Positions 36,998 to 49,302 of a stretch of DNA of 64,000 bases are shown piece by piece; within the stretch, counting starts at the first letter, position 1; every line of letters begins with the position of its first letter. The DNA is from Nephrocerus scutellatus (taxonomy: Eukaryota > Arthropoda > Insecta > Diptera > Pipunculidae). The stretch is from positions 18,587,462 to 18,651,461 of the forward strand of contig OX352763.1 in NCBI GenBank assembly GCA_947095585.1, in the 5' to 3' direction. The notes below the pieces were generated by a model. That model was given only the letters and a program-made list of their open reading frames with translations, had not been told where the DNA came from and did not search any database. The position numbers and the translations under genes are program-made.

Positions 36998-37412
36998 TGA
37001 ACAACAACTTTAATAAACAAACAGTAAAAATAATACAATAAGTTCACAATTTATATTGGTGACTTTAAATGTACACAAAAACAATTATTACAACAACACT
37101 TGTACTTCACTATAATTTACTTAGGTGGTAGCTTAATCTCTTTGCAAGAACTTTTTGAACTCGACTGGTTGAATTCTGAACAATGAATGAATCCTCTGCA
37201 GTGTACGCCACCTTTTATACTCATTGAAAAGTTTCAAGAAACTTCCAATTTTTTAGACAGAAATATACAGAAAATAGTGGCAACTTCCCTTATTTACAAC
37301 TAACCATACTCATATGTATAATGTACTTTCACAAAAACCGGGCAAACCGCACAAACCAGTTTGACTACTTTTTTGACCAGTTCATAATGATTTAAACTAA
37401 CGGGCGGTTACA
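36998..37412 (-). mobile_element. candidate solo LTR
   Basis: On the minus strand it begins TGTAACCGCCCG and ends GTTGTTGTTCA, so TG...CA, about 415 bases. TATAAAAGG lies near the middle (complement of 37211-37219), followed by an untranslated-leader-like run. This fits an insect LTR of the Gypsy or BEL type. No matching target-site duplication is visible (flanks TTTT and GTAT), so boundaries are tentative. No internal element sequence adjoins it. Confidence 0.5.
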
Positions 37413-37589
37413 TTTTAAATAATCTAATAAATCGTACAGCCTAAAAGTATGCTATTCAAAAGTGCTTAATTCTAAATCAGTGCCTATTTTTAGTATGAAG
37501 TATGTACATTGCGATTTATCTTAGGATTCGAATTCCATTATCTGCGCTACCAACTACTTTTCGTTACAATATTTTACAATATTATCTAG

Positions 37590-38350
37590 TTATATATATG
37601 TGTATAGGGATCGATGTAACTAAAAATGTACCAGCATAACACTGGAACGCGTGGAGCAATTTCAACCAAAGTTGGTACACATGATTTACTATCTGGAATA
37701 ATATACTGTTAGGGTTATTACCCCAAGCACCACTATTCTTGAGGGTAAAAAGGTGGTGACATATGACATGACCGATGTTCTTGTAGATTTCGGGGTCGCT
37801 GAAGTGAAAAGTGTTGGTAAGACACACCTAGGACCCCTTGTGATGGGGTTGGGCAGGGTGTGCCATAAGACATGACCGATATTGGTGTCAAATCCATAGT
37901 TTTAATGGTTGCTGAAATGAATAGTGTTGGTAAGAGAGACCCTAGGGATGGTTGCGATAAAGGTTGACAGCTGATGTTTCACTTCGACATCAAATTTGAG
38001 TTCCAAATAACATCTATCGTCAAGTACTTTTTAATACAATGGTACACAAATCGAAATAATCAATAACAAAAAACTCGCAGTCATTAGATCGGACAAACGT
38101 TCCCGATTTAACATAATTCGATTTGCCTCAAATGGGCATGAGATATCTGTATATTACACCATCTGTGCTAATATCTTCCTCCACCTTCCAATAATATACT
38201 CTGAAAAGTTCATAAAAAAAGCTTGGTAAATGTGGGTGATATTAACATTTAACGTTTTCAACCCCCTGGGAGGCTTAACCTTCCTCCACCTGCAAATAAA
38301 ATACATTGAAAATTTTTTTAAAATCGTTTGGTAAATGTGAGTTTCCATAA
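37590..38350. repeat. dispersed repeat region with internal repeated pieces
   Basis: Contains two related segments, GTCGCTGAAGTGAAAAGTGT (about 37795) and GTTGCTGAAATGAATAGTGT (about 37909), each followed by TGGTAAGA. There is also a second pair built on TTCCTCCACCT...TTTGGTAAATGTG (about 38170-38235 and 38280-38340). The style (ACTGGAACGCGT, GTTGGTACACATG) is that of short non-autonomous, perhaps Helitron-like, fly repeats. No ends defined. Confidence 0.45.
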
Positions 38351-39244
38351 ATATTCATCTCATTGTAATTTATAAAGATTGAAAAGCATTGGCCTATTAT
38401 ATAACTTATTTCTCAACTTTGTAGATAATAATATTAACAACAACAAGTACTAAACAAAAATTCTACCTAGCAAGTCTATACCCGTACCGCAGATTATTGT
38501 TGTTTAAGTTTGAACTAGTATCTTGCATGTATGTCAGGGACAGGTAATAACGCTGTCTGTTTTGTATACGTACAAAATATAACAAAGATTTTTGCCTCGT
38601 CCGGCGTTTTTATAATGTTATTCAACGAAAAGATATTCAAGTATATTTTTTAATTTTCTAATCAAGCATTGTTAGGTTGTCTACCTGTATAGCGGTACTG
38701 ATTAGATAAACCACTTAAAAGCCGTTCAATTTTGTGTCACTTTTTCAAACAACGTTCTCATAAATAACTGTTGCTAATTTATAAGCAGTTGCTTCATTTT
38801 GCAACACAGGAAATAATCGAGAATTTCAAATCAGGTCATATCATATGTTCTTGAAAACCAATTCAGCAATTTCTCTAAATCAGCGCCAAATTGAAATTGA
38901 AATTTAGCGACGACAAACTATCGATTCATACAGCTCTTTATCAAATGCTTTTGTTAAATTGGTATCAAAGCATAGTCCAACAAATTTCCGACGAGACCTT
39001 TCAAGCAAAGGTTAGCTTTTTGTTGGATAATTTCCATACCTATCTTCAGAACTACTGCTAATATTTTTAATCCACCTCAACTGATAAGGACCGTAACTCT
39101 ACATGGAACGTGAGGATAGTGATGTGGCGCTGTGCGGACAACACGGAATGTGAGGCGAGCAAAACGGAGACTTGGACTTCAGCGTGACAGCACGAGACGA
39201 CAGAGTCAGATGACAACGAAATTTCATGCACCGCAGTTTGTAAA
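38351..39244. other. unassigned intergenic DNA
   Basis: Nothing recognised. Confidence 0.5.
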
Positions 39245-39587
39245 GTTTTCCACTTACCCAGGCTTTTGCATTACTGGCGCCCAGCACATGGAGGTTTGAT
39301 CGCACTTCCACCAAGTCAGAATAGATAAGGCACGGGTATTCATGCCCGTTGTTCTTCTCATTCTGCTTATGGCTTACGACCGAACAAACTATATTAGACT
39401 AGGTTTTCCACTTACCCAGGCGAAATCCAGTCAGCAAAAGAAGAGCATCATTCACCTTTTTCTTTTTGGGGGAAGCATTACAGGTGGTTTGATCACACTT
39501 CCACCAAGTCAGAATAGATAAGGTACGGGCATACATGTGCTCCCCATTCTGATAATGGCTTACTGCCGAGCTCATAATGTTAGACTA
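39245..39587. repeat. tandem duplication, two units of about 158 and 185 bases
   Basis: Unit 1 (39245-39402) and unit 2 (39403-39587) both start GTTTTCCACTTACCCAGGC. Both share CTTCCACCAAGTCAGAATAG and end with an ATTCTG..TATGGCTTAC / TTAGACTA stretch. The middle of unit 2 is longer and diverged. Confidence 0.7.
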
Positions 39588-40114
39588 AATGCCATACGAG
39601 GTAATCTCCTTACTTGTATTTCTTATATGAAATTACTGATGGCTTTTACAGGACCACGCCTTCCTAAACTCAACTTTGTAAATAAAATGTTAAACATTTT
39701 ACGATTTTCATTTTATGATAATTTTTTCATGAATGTTATTAAGTTTTTACATAGTCTCGCTCCGTGTTATTGTTATTCCGTAAAAACTAATAACAGATTC
39801 ACTAAATTTACAGAACAAAGTGCATTTTATGATTTTGAATTCTATCACTCTTCAACCGAGTAATTTGTAATTTTCTCAAAAATATTTTCTTTTGGTAAAT
39901 TCCATCTCTTGCAACAGCATCCTGTATCCTTTTTTCAAATTTCAAAGTTTGGTGATGATAATAACATCATCATGAGCACAAATAATCCACAAGATCTTGC
40001 ACAAATAATTATTCGTCCTTTGTGAACATTCCATTGGTAGCATAATATTACCTCGTCGCTACTGATTACTTTCGACTGTGCACAAACAACAGCGAATACC
40101 ACAAGGAAAACAAG

Positions 40115-40627
40115 CTACAAGCTAAATATCCGCTCCAGATTGACAATGAAGATTTTAGATGAATCTGCTGCTACCTTGTGCTCCACTATAGTATACTCGT
40201 ACACCAACTGTGGAACAATAATATCAGAATTGAAGTGATGTGGAATCTCTGATGGTAACCTACCGCCGCCGGCTGTACGGACGTCCGACACTGGATACGA
40301 CAATACCCAGTTTTGTGTTTGACTTAACACTTTTCCGAGGCTATGATTACTTGAGCAAACAAGGGCATCCTGCTCAAGCTTCGACATAGATTCACTTTGC
40401 ATGAATCTTGATGCTGAATTCTCCTTCTTTAGATGGGTTGATAGCTGGTAGAGAAGCATCAAAATTAACAAGAGATTCGAAATGCCGTCGTCGCGTTGTA
40501 CATCCAACGATGAGTCCAAGGGGGAATTCGATTGTTTGTTGTATATCCATGGACGACTTACATAATGCATATTGACGTGTTTGTTCACTGTCGAATGGTG
40601 AACAAATTGAAACTGGGGTTTCCTCAT
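40115..40627 (-). CDS. unrecognised 170-residue open frame
   Basis: After the LRR exon this is the longest open frame in the window. It starts MRKPQFQFVHHSTVNKHVNM and ends NLERIFSL. It has one short hydrophobic run (SNLLLILMLLYQLST, about residues 50-64) and no cysteine or metal-binding pattern I can name. No splice sites, repeats or partner gene nearby. It could be a chance frame, a piece of an unknown element or a real small gene; I cannot tell which. Confidence 0.2.
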   Translation of the reverse strand: MRKPQFQFVHHSTVNKHVNMHYVSRPWIYNKQSNSPLDSSLDVQRDDGISNLLLILMLLYQLSTHLKKENSASRFMQSESMSKLEQDALVCSSNHSLGKVLSQTQNWVLSYPVSDVRTAGGGRLPSEIPHHFNSDIIVPQLVYEYTIVEHKVAADSSKIFIVNLERIFSL

Positions 40628-41698
40628 GGTTTCAAGTTATTGCAACTCTGATGAACGTCGGGAAATTAACTTTCGAGAATTCCTACTTCACAGTCTAAGA
40701 AGTGCAACTAAAGTCAGCGAGTTTTTATGAAACTATTTAAGGTTTCTTTGATTAGCAGTGCACTCTACAGAGCATATGAGTTTCGGTAATTGTCTTTGTT
40801 ATAAGAATCTTAAAAGGCTACCACCTCGACCATCAAAAAGGCGCACTATTAGCCCATTAGTGAATAATGTTATTTTTTGCCTAACCTATTTCTTAGGATC
40901 CAAATAATTGAGGAAAACTATTAATATTTTTGTTGTTGTTGTATTTGTGAATATAGGCCGTCGGATAAAATGGACGTAATGCATTCAGGCTACATATACA
41001 AAATTTGCTTCCACCTTTGCAAAGTTTTATCAAAAAACATCAATACATCAATAGAGTTCTTGTAAAATTGTTATTTAATTATTGTATGCTTCATTTAAAA
41101 CTTCACTGAAAAGTAATGGGAACATTAATTTAAACCATTTATAATTGTAATAAAATCTGTAAAACTTGACTATGTATTTTTGTGAAAGCAAAAGTAAATT
41201 GCAGTAGTATATGAATAATATAAAGTCTGTGTTACTGAATTACTTATTGTGATACACTCATTACGGGAAATACTTTTGATGTAAAGCCTACTTCACACTT
41301 TGAGGAGGTAAACTTTGCTTTACCAGGGCAGCTTGCACACCGTCTCTCAGTCGCGCTTACAACAGGCCAATAGTTAGTAATGTCGTAATGCCACCCTTTC
41401 AATGGTTTGGGCGGAAATCTTCCTTGATGGGATGCTATTCCATTATTTCTTTAGTACTGTAATGGATAAATTCCTCCGACATTTTAAGGGTTGCTGACTC
41501 AACAGGCAGAATTTGTTAGTTTTTAATACATGCATGGACAACGCATGAATCAAACAAATAAACTAAAATTGGGCACCACCATTTCAGCTGCCTAATTTTG
41601 TTTTTTATGTCGCAATACCTTGATTAAACAGATCAACTCCTCCCATTCCCCTGTTGTACTTTGATATGAGAGTAGGCTGTGGTACTTGAATTTATCAT
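40628..41698. other. unassigned intergenic DNA
   Basis: AT-rich, no feature recognised. Confidence 0.5.
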
Positions 41699-41760
41699 TT
41701 TTTAAATTCTCTATATTAACTTCGCGTGCCCGTGGCTGTCTATCTGATTGATTGGCTGGC
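41699..41760 (-). repeat. dispersed repeat block encoding REVNIENLK, copy 2
   Basis: Second copy of the block at 36020. It lies just upstream of the BEL/Pao fragment and may belong to a different element at the same site. Confidence 0.5.
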
Positions 41761-41770
41761 TGCCTAGATG

Positions 41771-42750
41771 TGCAAAAAATCAAGCAGTCTACCAAATAAA
41801 CTCGGAAACACGAGTAGTCAAATGTCGCAAATGTGCGAACAATCATCCCCTTCAAGATTGTGAGCAATTCAAATAGATGTCCGAAACAAATCGCAAAGAG
41901 TTTGCTGCCACATCCGGATATTGCTTTAATTGCTTAACGGATGGCCACAGCTCGAGGGTATGTCATTCTGTCAGGAGATGTCAGCAATACCAAAAGAAGC
42001 ATCACACCATGCTACATCTGCCTGACGATTCATCAACTGCATCAACTAAAACGAACATTGCATCAACCTCAAGCCGATGTTACTATGATCTTATCGAACT
42101 CTACGCCAGTCAAAAACTTGCGAGATAATAGAAAGAGTGGGCAAGATTTTCGCGTATATGCTTCACTGCTACCATGCCCAATCTTACCAACAGAACGAAT
42201 TAGCATTTAAAGTCAAGATGAAACTAGTTGTATTGGGCGCATTTTATTGGATTCCGGCTCGAAAGGTTCCATGATCAGTGAGGCGTGCGTTCGCCGTCTA
42301 TACCTGACACGATTAAATGCCAGATATTCAGTCAAAGGAATAGCGTCTAAAAGCATAACCAGGGGCTTGAGCACAATCGAGGTTTCACCCCATTTCAATC
42401 CAAAGCTAAAACTAGAAATGAACGTCTACATTATAAAGGAATTACCAACGAATCTACCAAAAACCGATACAGATACGATAGCCGCGTGGGAAAACTTAGA
42501 TATCAACAAGTTGGCCGACTCATTGGATAATTAAAGCACTGATATCGATGCCATAATGGGTGTGAATTTCCTTCCTGAGAATACTATCAGATGATCAAGT
42601 GGAAGGTCCAAACAAACTAATACCATTGCTGCATTGGTGCCGAAACTCGCGATTGGATTTATCGTCTTAATCGTTTGCTTAAAGATGAATTTTTCAATTA
42701 TGACACTAATGATGAAAATGGAGGCTTGATCTCAAGACAGCAATTTTAGG
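41771..42750 (+). mobile_element. BEL/Pao retrotransposon fragment (gag zinc knuckles and protease)
   Basis: The frame around 41819-42128 holds two zinc knuckles: CRKCANNHPLQDC, then after an in-frame TAG, CFNCLTDGHSSRVC with a following CHSVRRCQQYQKKHHTMLH. A second frame (42247-42534) has DSGSKGSMISEACVRRL, a retropepsin-like D-S-G site, and the downstream TNLPKTDTDTIAAWENL block. The IDAIMGVNFLPE stretch follows at about 42545-42580. The order is that of a Pao-type polyprotein. Reverse transcriptase and LTRs were not found. The stop and frameshift make it non-coding today. Confidence 0.82.
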
Positions 42751-43324
42751 TACAAAGGTACGATGCAGCACCCACTTAAGAGCAATATTCTGTTAATTTA
42801 GTTTCGTTCTAAATTAAATTTTTGGGAACACACTGATAGAAATGAGAACACGTGCGTTGGTTTTCGATGGGTTCAAATTAACTTTTTTATTAACAAATTA
42901 TTGCGGATACAAATTATTTGACGAGACAAACAATGCCTTATAGTTAAATGCAGAAAAGGAAGTGAGTGAATTCAATTAGAAATTTCATATCGAACAAGAA
43001 GTGCTTAGATAGTTTTACTGTTTTCCGATAGGCGGTTGGAATTCGCTAGGTATAATTTGATTTCATGGTATTCAGCTTTGTTGGCTATCTATTTATTTTA
43101 GAGTAAGTGGAAATCGGAGTCCCTTACACCACCAAGAAGCTATTTTATAAAACCTGCCCATTCAGATATTTCAATGATAGACCAGGGTGTTATTTGCGAC
43201 AGGGAGTCCAATTTTCCTTTCCATATTGATAACATAAGCAACAAATCCGGCGATTGTTAGTCGCTTTTTTTATCGTGCATTATTTTAATGTTCGCTTTTT
43301 TTAATTCGAATTTTTAATAGGATA
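42751..43324. other. unassigned intergenic DNA after the BEL/Pao fragment
   Basis: Nothing recognised. It could include decayed element sequence. Confidence 0.4.
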
Positions 43325-43329
43325 CCCAT

Positions 43330-43450
43330 TATTAAGCATCCTGACCAAACTGGATGACATCGGCTCGAAAACGGGACCGATGGAAAGTTTTTTGCGGGAT
43401 GCCATGACCGGACTCCGGTTTTAGAAACAAATAAGGTAATGATAGCGATC
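43330..43450 (+). mobile_element. 3' tail of an RTE-like LINE copy
   Basis: AACTGGATGACATCGGCTCG and the following ACCG(A/G)TGGA...TTTTTTGCGGGA stretch match, in reverse complement, the 3' end at 54890-54950. It ends near GGTAATGATAG. Only the untranslated end is present, as expected of a 5'-truncated LINE. Confidence 0.65.
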
Positions 43451-44499
43451 TAGATCATCCTTTAGCTTCCTGTATAATTTTATTTGGAGTCCAAACTGAA
43501 ATATTCAAATAAATTTATGCAATCGTAAAATCAAAAGATAATCCTAGCGGATAAAGAAAGAAAACCTATAAAATGTCCCTCCCTTTCATGGACGTACCAT
43601 GACCATGAACCATTCTGTTACATCAGCATCTTTTGATTTCGCACATTGCAGAAACTCAAAGCGCACCTAAAGCATGACTTGCTGCTGCAACTTCAACAAT
43701 TTCCAATGACTTGCCAAACCAGCAGACCAACAAATTGCGATGCTTCATTATAATGACAGCGGTTGCGAACGTCCGTCTCAGATAAATTACTTCCGAAGAG
43801 GAAGCCTCAAAGTTCAAATTGATATAATACTGGAAGGGATGGAATAATGATGTCGCCGATGGTCGATAGGTTGTGCCGAGTTAAGTGATGGCGGCAGGAA
43901 GGCTAACTGCGCTTACTGTAATATGACGAGTCGACATAAAATGACGTCACGTTGCGCCAAGTACAACAGCTGCCTTATTTGCATGCATTCACGTAATAGC
44001 GGAAGCCGAACAGGAATAATGCACATTCAGCTAACACGTCAACCTAAACATAGGAAAACACAATCGTAACCATGCTTCCCCATTCAGCTTCAGCTGACCA
44101 TGGCCAACGTTTTTCAATGCCTCCGATTCACATATAGGACCCTTAACCGCTATGGTGGCATTATGTGCTTTTGTGCAAATAATTGCCGAAAAGTCTTGAT
44201 GCGTTCGTACGTTCGTTGGATGGATGACTTTAGTTGATGGTACGAGTGTAAAGTTGCCATCTATTTTGTGGCTTTGTGGTGTGCGTGTGTGGTAATAAAG
44301 TCATTTGTCTGTTTTCCTGGACATTGTCTGTGTTATCAAAAATTTCCAAAATGGTTATCTGTTTGCTTCTCTGTTTCAAAATTACGACAATCTATGTGGG
44401 TCCAATGGTTTTAGCTGATAGGCCGTAACAGAACACTGACCACAGGTGCCGAATGGAATGACAAGATTTTTTGATAATGAATTTTATTAAAAGTGCAAA
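43451..44499. other. intergenic DNA without recognised elements
   Basis: Less repetitive-looking. It contains a perfect CRE-like palindrome TGACGTCA (43942-43949). No coding signal. Confidence 0.4.
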
Positions 44500-45010
44500 G
44501 AAAACTAATGAAAACAAATGGTTAGTTACGTACTCCTTAATGATTAAAGGAGTATCGCAAGGTTGTGGTCTTTCACCGATGGTATTAATTACAAAATACA
44601 GTTGTTTCACACAAAAGTGTAAATAAGTGTTTTAAGGCTTAAACGGAAAAAAACTCTTATTAAACGCTGATTGTAGAAAAAGTTAAAATCTATAAGTACC
44701 TTGGTTATTGTTCAAATGAAATTTGGGTTAGCCAGCGAGGGATTAGATGATTCTGAAGAAAAGTATCTCAAAGGATTATTTAATAGTCCTTTCTACAGCT
44801 GGCAAGAACCCTAACAGATGCAACAGAATTTAAATTAGCAGCTTTTTAAATGTAGACATAAATGCTGAGGATGCTAAAAATACATTGGACTAGGAAATCT
44901 AGGAGCAGAAGTACCTATTAGGAAGACTGAAATTATAATCAAAATTAAAACAAGAAATTAAGAATATTTTGAGCACATCATGATAAGCATAACTAGGTAT
45001 AATAGATATT
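44500..45010 (+). mobile_element. LINE reverse transcriptase remnant
   Basis: The + strand near 44545-44600 reads IKGVSQGCGLSPMVLITK, the motif B region (KGVxQGCxLSP) of a LINE reverse transcriptase. Further text resembling KVYKYLG is visible near 44680-44710. Very decayed. The family is not clear, but it is not the R1/LOA type, which has PQGGVLSP. Confidence 0.5.
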
Positions 45011-45429
45011 GGATATAATTATTATTCATGGCGAATTTTTAGCTTGCCCGTATTGTACGAAATCATCTTGGCTTTAAAACATGTGACCAAATTATTGTCA
45101 CATAGTTGCTTAGTTAGATTCTTCAACACTTTGGAGGTTAGAGGACGTCAATAACGCCTGCTCGCCTTCTTATTCGTAGCTCTGCAATGGCTTTGTGCTG
45201 TGTCGAGTTCGATTCGTCCTAATCTGTTCTGCTACGTTAGCCTAGGGCATTCCATTGTTCTCCCGCCTGAGTAAGCGGATTACTCTGAATGGTTTATTAA
45301 GCAATGTCATATTCACTGCACCTTTTATCGCCTGATAGTGATTTGGTTCTTTGCCCATTCTCTAAAAAAATAGTTCGTTAGAGAAGCGATTATGCAAAAA
45401 CAATAACAAGACGATTTCTATTAATTTTA

Positions 45430-46040
45430 TTTTAATTTAATTTTGAGCACCACTGTGTTTGCCTAAACTTCTCAACTTGGCCATCTGGTGCATACTTGAC
45501 AGTTTTGGAATCTCGTTAGTCTTCGAAATCATATCACCAGGTTTGGAAATTGTTCTCTCAAAATGATAAGCCCAAAATCGACCAGTCTTCTCTTCGTGAA
45601 AGGCACTATAATGGTTTTGCAAGGATTGATGGAAAGTCCTTTTCTGTTGCACCATGTGGGACACTAGTTATATAGTCGAACAGTGCTTACCACTAATAAA
45701 AATTGCCAAATCGTCAGCATAACCAATGGCGATGTAGCCTGATCTATGAAGATCGACTAGAAGATTGTCAATGACTAGTGCCGATGAAAGGGGAGAAGGC
45801 ACTCCTCCTTGGGCACATCCCTTAACTTCAGTCACAGACACCCCTCCCGAGGAGAAAATAATATCTCGACTTTCAAGCATGGCCCTTATCCAATGATTGG
45901 GCGAGTCTTCGATACCCCTGCTACTGATTACCCTTGCAATAGAGTCGTACTTATCAAAAGCGCCCTCAATACCGACGAAGGCACACCGGGTCACTTCCAT
46001 GAAACTTACCATCTTAGAGCTCTCTGTTGACATAAAACTT
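45430..46040 (-). mobile_element. R1/LOA-type LINE reverse transcriptase fragment with intact YADD
   Basis: A 121-residue minus frame contains FVGIEGAFDKYDSIARVISS (motif A region), GCAQGGVPSPLSSALVIDNL (motif B) and SGYIAIGYADDLAIFISGKH (motif C). Further decayed sequence runs to 45437. The + strand piece at 54110-54810 carries a near-identical RSGYIAI...YAD-E-L stretch, so the two are copies of one family. Confidence 0.85.
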
Positions 46041-47719
46041 GAAGCATTCCGTTATTTTATATGATGATAGTGTATAATGTCCATGACCTCTTTACCTCTA
46101 AGCAATGTGTCCCAAATTGTCATAAGCTTATATGCCATAGGCTGGTACAGACATGGTTAGATCTGTGATTCTGTAATCCTTTGAGAAAAAGAAAGATCAA
46201 ACAACCATGGGAAGTATCTTAATCTATATGCTCGTGGAAATTTCAAACTTGTGAAAAACAAATTTTCCCCTTCCATAAAAAATTTTCCATATTACTAAGA
46301 ATTTGTTCTAGCAAAAGGCATTGAAAAAATTGTTGGTGGCCCTAGCTATATATACATTAGCAATCTTTGGCTGAAGAAGTGTTTTTAATCTTCTTTATGA
46401 AACTGTTAAAAATGTTAAATTTGTTGAGTTCTTAGCTACTTAAGAAAAAAAAAATCTGACATTCTCAGTCTCAATTTTAAAAACTGCAAAATTAAAAAGA
46501 AAATCTCTCTTGAGTCAGTCCAATGAGAAAATTCCTAACAGTCTTCAAAATTTGTTACTTATTTCCTTTAAGTTCTTTTTGGTTAGTTGTTGTTCCTTGG
46601 TTATCCATGGAACTAATGGTAAGAACTAAAGGTTTTTTTCCATGGTCGGCGAGTTTTATTTAATTTTTTTGTTGTTTGGCTTTTGAGGCAGCATCACCGG
46701 CAATTTCTTCACGTCAATCCAGCACACTCCATAGTATTCTTACCATTTTGAACGGAACAAGCAACCAGAACAAACGAGCGAATGTGATATGCAAGCCAAA
46801 TGCCAAAAACTTTTATTCCTCATTTTGGTGGAGATTTTTACTCGTCACATTATAGTGCTTATATGTTCATTTCTGTGTATGTATAAAGATATTTTCTCCT
46901 AAGTACCTTGAGTGGATACGAACAGATATAGTTGTTCATTGCATTTGTGTGACTGGTCATTAAATGTTTGCGTGGCACTGTTCTCTTCGTAAGTATCAAG
47001 ACCACGTCGATGTTCGTCTATTTCATGCCCTCAGGAGATCACATTGCAACGTGCATCCTGTTGTACTTCCGGTTTTCTACTTTTTTGTAGGTACTTTCAG
47101 CTTCCGAGATCAAATCCCCTAAGCTTGAGCAACTCTCTTTCGTTTGGCTGTTCTTTTGTTTTTGTTGCTGTATCATGTATTAAGTCTTTAAGTCTCTAGT
47201 GAGGAGATTTTTAGCTTCAGTTTCCTGGTTTCAGTGCGAATACTATATACGCCGCTCAGTAGGTTTAGCGTGCATTAATTGACCATCCGTCTGCTGTGAC
47301 TTGAAGGATATCCCTAAAGAGACCGGAAAGAAAAACTAAATAAGCACTCCTAAGTCAATTAGTAACACGTTGCATTAAACAAAAATGAGATAAGATTCAT
47401 GTTATACCCAGATAAATTTGGAGTATAGTAACACCGGCATGTCAAATCATGTACGAACTTGAGTCCTCTGATAGAGTATATGAAGACATAATCCCTTACG
47501 TTTCCTTAAATAAAAAGTACATGTATTTATTATATTTTCAAATAGAAAATTACCAGGTTATAATCTTATAATTGCCCAAATCCTGAAAGAACTTTTTGTT
47601 AGAACTCAAGCTTATATTTAATGCTTGTTTTTCATAATGATATGTTCAAGTTCCTTCCACATCACTTAAAGATAATGATAATGAAAAAAGTGGGTGTATT
47701 CTAGAAGCACTGCGACCCG
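46041..47719. other. unassigned intergenic DNA
   Basis: No element or coding signal recognised. Confidence 0.5.
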
Positions 47720-48720
47720 TGTGGATCTATTGTGATTCCGTCTGACTTGCGCTATGGGGATAGTGCAGGTACATACCAATAGGTATTGGGTACTTAATGA
47801 TATGGAGTGCGTTCACTGAATATCGCCCAGACCCCGATATTGCGTGGGTCTTTTCTCTGTTTGATCATTACTCAGAATTCGTTGGGAAGTTTCTACGGGG
47901 TCTCCTCCGCTTCTCCATAAAGCCTTCAGATGCCATCCTCTTTTAATTTTAATTTCCTTAGTTGCCCACTCAGTTTAAAATGTTCTGTTAGGAACCGGGT
48001 AATTGTTCTTACTTTATTACTTCTAATTAGTCCCAATATCAAGCGAAACCTCTTTGGCTTATAGTCCCTCATCATTTCCTTTGCTTGTCGCAGGCCTAGG
48101 AGATTTTCCCATCATGCGAAAGCCTTGTCTTTATTTGCGAGCCTATCGGCTGATTTGTTGCCTACTATGCCGGTGTGTCCCAGAACTTAGTACAAACGTA
48201 CTCTGTTGACTTCACCAAGTCTGTTTAACTTCGCTCTCCACTCTTCCACCAGTCTTGACGTTAGGTGGAATGCATCCAGAGTCTTTAGCGCAGCTCGGCT
48301 GTCTCTCATGATAGATATTTTCTGCCTCAAATAGCTTCTTTCCAGATTAAGGTGAGCACAACTTTCGATGTCATGTACTTCTGGCTGGAATATGCTCGGG
48401 TACTGCTCCATTACTTCAGAGAACTTGGTTCTTGACCCATTGACTCGTGCACCTATTCCTTCATTTTCAAATCTGAATTCCGTTTTGGTATTCATTTTGA
48501 CTTCAAAGACCGCATGCTCGCTAAAGGATTCAGCTTGGCAAGTTATTCTACTATTCCCCTTGCCTTGTCTTCTGTAAAAAAGCCAAACTTTCTCAAATGT
48601 AGCTTAGTTTCCTTGGATTTTCTCTCTATGTGTGTGGGAATAGCTGAGGAATCGCCTTCACGCCAATGGAGCAGGTATCACTGGAAGATAGCAGACATTA
48701 TTGTTACCTATATTTAAACA
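47720..48720 (-). mobile_element. LINE RNase H domain and C-terminal tail
   Basis: The minus frame 48495-48187 has GIGARVNGSRTKFSEVM, QYPSIFQPEVHDIESCAHLN and ISIMRDSRAALKTLDA, a standard LINE/R1 RNase H (F-Q-x-E site, D-S-R-A-A-L site). After it comes VLGHTGIVGNKSADRLANK (about 48186-48130), the H-x-G-I-x-G-N-x-x-A-D end. The tail continues to about 47720. It is related to, but not the same as, the RNase H at 14350 and 36230. Confidence 0.82.
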
Positions 48721-48869
48721 AGGTTAGCCTTTATTAGAAGTTATTAGTGGTATTATCAAAACTTTTCGAGAAACTTCTTCTTAAAAGTTTAGTTCGGTTT
48801 TGGAGTTAAACACTCGTCAACAGACCAAGTGCATCCGATAACTAATGTTATAGAAAAAGCATCATAAGA

Positions 48870-49302
48870 AAAACAAGTTTTTTAGACGTTGCACATGTTT
48901 TAGTAAGGTGTGGCATAAAGTGTTGGAGTATAATCTTCATAATATACTTCTTATTAATTAGTAAAAGAGTCAGTGAGATACTTAATCTTATAGTAACATA
49001 ACATAGGCGACGGATACTATGATAGCCATATTCGCAGACGACAATGCAACACAATTAACTGATAGATGCGTGGCTGTTCCAAAAGAAAAGCTACAAAATT
49101 CGGTTAGCAAGATAGGTTATTGGACGCAACGATGGCGAAAAACCTAATAAGGGAAAGTCCACCTATATGAATTTTGCAAATAAAAAACTAAGTTATGTAC
49201 CTGTGGTATTTAATAATCAAGTAGTTCCGTATTCTAACACAGCTAAGTATATGGTAAACTAAAATGGAAAGAACATTTGAAAAAGAAAGTTGAGTAGCTT
49301 AA
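48870..49302 (+). mobile_element. jockey-family LINE, part 1 (palm region), upstream of a nested insertion
   Basis: The + strand shows FLDVAHVL..., then a degraded ADD region (CAGACGACAATGCA, about 49036), KGKSTYMNFANKKLSYVPVV (about 49152-49212) and VPYSNTAKYM then LKWKEHLKKKV. These are characteristic jockey motifs in the proper order. The element is cut at 49302 by a Helitron and resumes at 49689. Confidence 0.8.

Noticed and set aside
37525..37560. A second tRNA-like stretch (box-like TTGGTAGCGCAGAT and ATTCGAATCC on the minus strand)
   Set aside because: The two boxes are only a few bases apart, far too close for a tRNA or SINE promoter.
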